Source of the DNA: Planctomycetota bacterium
GTDB lineage: Bacteria > Planctomycetota > B15-G4 > JADJEK01
DNA length: 6,781 nucleotides
Direction of reading: 5' to 3'
Assembly: GCA_016795255.1 (NCBI GenBank)
Contig: JAEUIB010000504.1
Location: forward strand, 1 to 6,781
Every line of letters begins with the position of its first letter. Positions within the stretch are counted from its first letter, which is position 1. The translations under genes were made by a program, and so were the position numbers. Under the pieces are notes generated by a model that saw only the letters and a program-made list of their open reading frames with translations, did no database searches and was not told the origin of the DNA. Of this stretch, positions 5,162-6,781 are shown piece after piece.

Positions 5162-6757
5162 ATGTCGTCGTCGTTTTTCCCGCTTCGGCGATCCGTCCCG
5201 ATCGCCGCGGTGTGCATCGCCGCGCTCGCCGTCGTGGGCTGCATCACGCAGCCGACCGCCAAGAGCTACCAGCTCGCGAAGATGAACCGGAGCGGATCGT
5301 TGGTCCCGATCGACGCCGTGATCGGCGATCGAGCGGAAGCCTCCGCCGCCCCGCCGTCGTCCCAAGGCGGCGAATCGTCGGGCTCGACCGCGACGACCAC
5401 GACGGGCGACGAACCGCCCAAGGGCGGCGACTCCGATCGCCTCGACACACCGGATCGCTTCGACCAGTTGATCGAGACCAACGACTGCCTCGAGATCCGG
5501 CTCGCCGACCACTTCGTGCGCTACCTGAACGCCGTCGGCGCACCCGAAGTCGTGATCTTCACGCGCTGTCGCATCCGCTCGCCGGACTCGGCGGTCCCCG
5601 AACTCGTCTACGACCGCATCCTGATGAACACGCAGGATCAGGAGCTGACACAGGCCGGACTGCAAGGCGCCGGCGGATCGCTGCGCGACGTCGTCGTGCT
5701 GCCGGCGATCGAATACAAGGACGAGGACATCCTGCTGTCGATCCGCGTGCTCGAACTCGATCAGGACGACAACAAGCGGATCGGCAAACTGCTGCAGGGC
5801 GCGTCGGCCGTCAGTTCGCAGTTGAAGAACGCCTCCGCACCGGAACTGTCCGCGTTCCAGGCCGTGGTGTCGTTCCTCGTCGCGAACAACCCGGACGACG
5901 TCGAGTTCGCGCTCGACATCGGACTGACGACGAATGCGTCGACGACGTTCGCACGGGAAGCCGACCTCCTGCCCGGGATGTCGCAGACGGCCACGCACGT
6001 GATCACTCCACGGGTCGGCATGGTCGCCGCGATCAAGACCGAAGGTGTCGACCGGTTCGTCATCCCGCAGAAGTACGAGCAGTACCTGCCGCAGGGCATT
6101 CTGTGGACCCTCGCGAACCTCTCGCGACTTGCAACGCTCGACCTGTTCAACGCGCTGCCGGGCCGAGTCGACTACGACGCCTACTCCGACTTCTTCGGTG
6201 ACCCGCTGCGCGTTCCGAGCAACTCGCTGATCGAGCCCGGCTTCGCCGATGGCCGACTGGTCCATCGCACCGACATCGACGCACTGCAGTCGCCCACGGC
6301 CCGTGAGCTGTTCGTCGTCCACGATCGCTCGCTGTGCACGCTGCTTCCGGGCTATGGCGGCGGGGTCCCCGAGCCGTTCCGCGACAAGAGCTACGTTCTC
6401 CTGTCGATCCAGTCGCCGAGCTTGGGGATTCCCGTGCAGGAACTCGCCGCTCTGTCCGACTCGCTCGAAGACCTGAGAATCCGAACGACGCAGTTGACGC
6501 CGGAAGAGCTGGCGAAGGTCCTCGATCAGATCCGTGCGGACTACTTCACGCGCGCGGCGAAGAACGAGGCGCGCCGCGAACGAGACCGCAAGAAGCCCGG
6601 GGACCGATCGAAGCGGACCGACCCGGACCAACCGTCGACACCGCGGAAGCCGCCGGGACCATCGGACCGACTGCGCGAGGCACTGGGCCCACTATCGATC
6701 GACAAACCCGATAAGGACCGTCGCATCCTCGAAGTCGAGAGCATCGAACGCGACTGA
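5162..6757 (+). CDS. Predicted lipoprotein of unknown function, 531 residues
   Basis: The N-terminus is a type II signal peptide: RR at 9-10, a hydrophobic core (11-25) and a lipobox ending VVG-C27, so Cys27 is the likely lipidated residue. After it comes a low-complexity Ser/Thr/Gly/Pro/Asp linker (about 57-97). A folded, partly beta-rich region follows (about 100-260), including IEYKDEDILLSIRVLELDQDDNKRIGKLL, which could be strands of a C2-like or other beta-sandwich (weak guess). A further domain follows (260-440), then a charged, Arg/Lys/Pro-rich tail (about 463-505). Family not recognised. It would sit in the outer or inner membrane facing the periplasm, or at the surface. It follows the three-gene cassette on the same strand after 175 bp and may act with it. 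The start is fixed by GGAGGAA at 5150-5156 and by the signal peptide. Confidence 0.82.
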   Translation: MSSSFFPLRRSVPIAAVCIAALAVVGCITQPTAKSYQLAKMNRSGSLVPIDAVIGDRAEASAAPPSSQGGESSGSTATTTTGDEPPKGGDSDRLDTPDRFDQLIETNDCLEIRLADHFVRYLNAVGAPEVVIFTRCRIRSPDSAVPELVYDRILMNTQDQELTQAGLQGAGGSLRDVVVLPAIEYKDEDILLSIRVLELDQDDNKRIGKLLQGASAVSSQLKNASAPELSAFQAVVSFLVANNPDDVEFALDIGLTTNASTTFAREADLLPGMSQTATHVITPRVGMVAAIKTEGVDRFVIPQKYEQYLPQGILWTLANLSRLATLDLFNALPGRVDYDAYSDFFGDPLRVPSNSLIEPGFADGRLVHRTDIDALQSPTARELFVVHDRSLCTLLPGYGGGVPEPFRDKSYVLLSIQSPSLGIPVQELAALSDSLEDLRIRTTQLTPEELAKVLDQIRADYFTRAAKNEARRERDRKKPGDRSKRTDPDQPSTPRKPPGPSDRLREALGPLSIDKPDKDRRILEVESIERD

Positions 6758-6781
6758 CGACACGCGGGTCTCGAAGGCGCG

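Noticed and set aside
3790..5262. Long 490-codon frame on the - strand
   Set aside because: Antisense to genes 2, 3 and the lipoprotein start; low-complexity Arg/Ser/Val translation, as expected for the mirror frame of GAC/GTC-rich codons.
5135..6631. Long 498-codon frame on the - strand
   Set aside because: Antisense to the lipoprotein gene, Arg/Val/Asp-rich, no ribosome binding site or domain seen.
1..6781. tRNA, rRNA, CRISPR array or attachment site
   Set aside because: No direct-repeat array, tRNA-like fold or rRNA motif was recognised by eye on either strand.

Overview
The window is high-GC DNA (about two-thirds G+C by eye) from a bacterium. A type II signal peptide on one gene, GGAGG-type ribosome binding sites, a parallel beta-helix protein, a DoxX protein and an acyltransferase-3 protein would all suit a large-genome environmental diderm such as a planctomycete or myxobacterium. 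No marker gene fixes the lineage, so this is only a weak inference. No rRNA, tRNA, CRISPR array, phage gene or transposase gene was found.

Left part (1-2079). The window opens inside a right-handed parallel beta-helix protein on + that ends at 267. It converges on an acyltransferase-3 family gene on - (1607 to 301), and two small hairpins fill the gap between them. The acyltransferase gene is broken by a 160-bp palindromic, MITE-like element (1345-1504) with perfect 23-bp terminal inverted repeats and flanking CTAG copies. Removing the element plus one CTAG restores a clean 380-residue frame starting at 1607. The insertion separates the Arg and the His of the family's RX10H motif. Upstream on the same strand is an intact DoxX membrane protein (2079-1666).

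Middle (2080-2436). This is a 357-bp divergent intergenic region with no convincing gene. It contains two short palindromes that could be regulatory.

Right part (2437-6757). Three tightly coupled genes on + (2437-3387, 3389-4336, 4333-4986; one 1-nt gap, one ATGA overlap) encode proteins of unknown function without signal peptides. They are followed after 175 bp by a 531-residue predicted lipoprotein, also of unknown function. The first two cassette proteins share a similar plan: an N-terminal amphipathic helix, beta-rich segments with clustered cysteines, a helical stretch and a closing strand with an LxPxxxP...DEL...D pattern. They may be diverged paralogues. Together with the lipoprotein they are the best candidate here for an undescribed system, but no function can be assigned from sequence alone.
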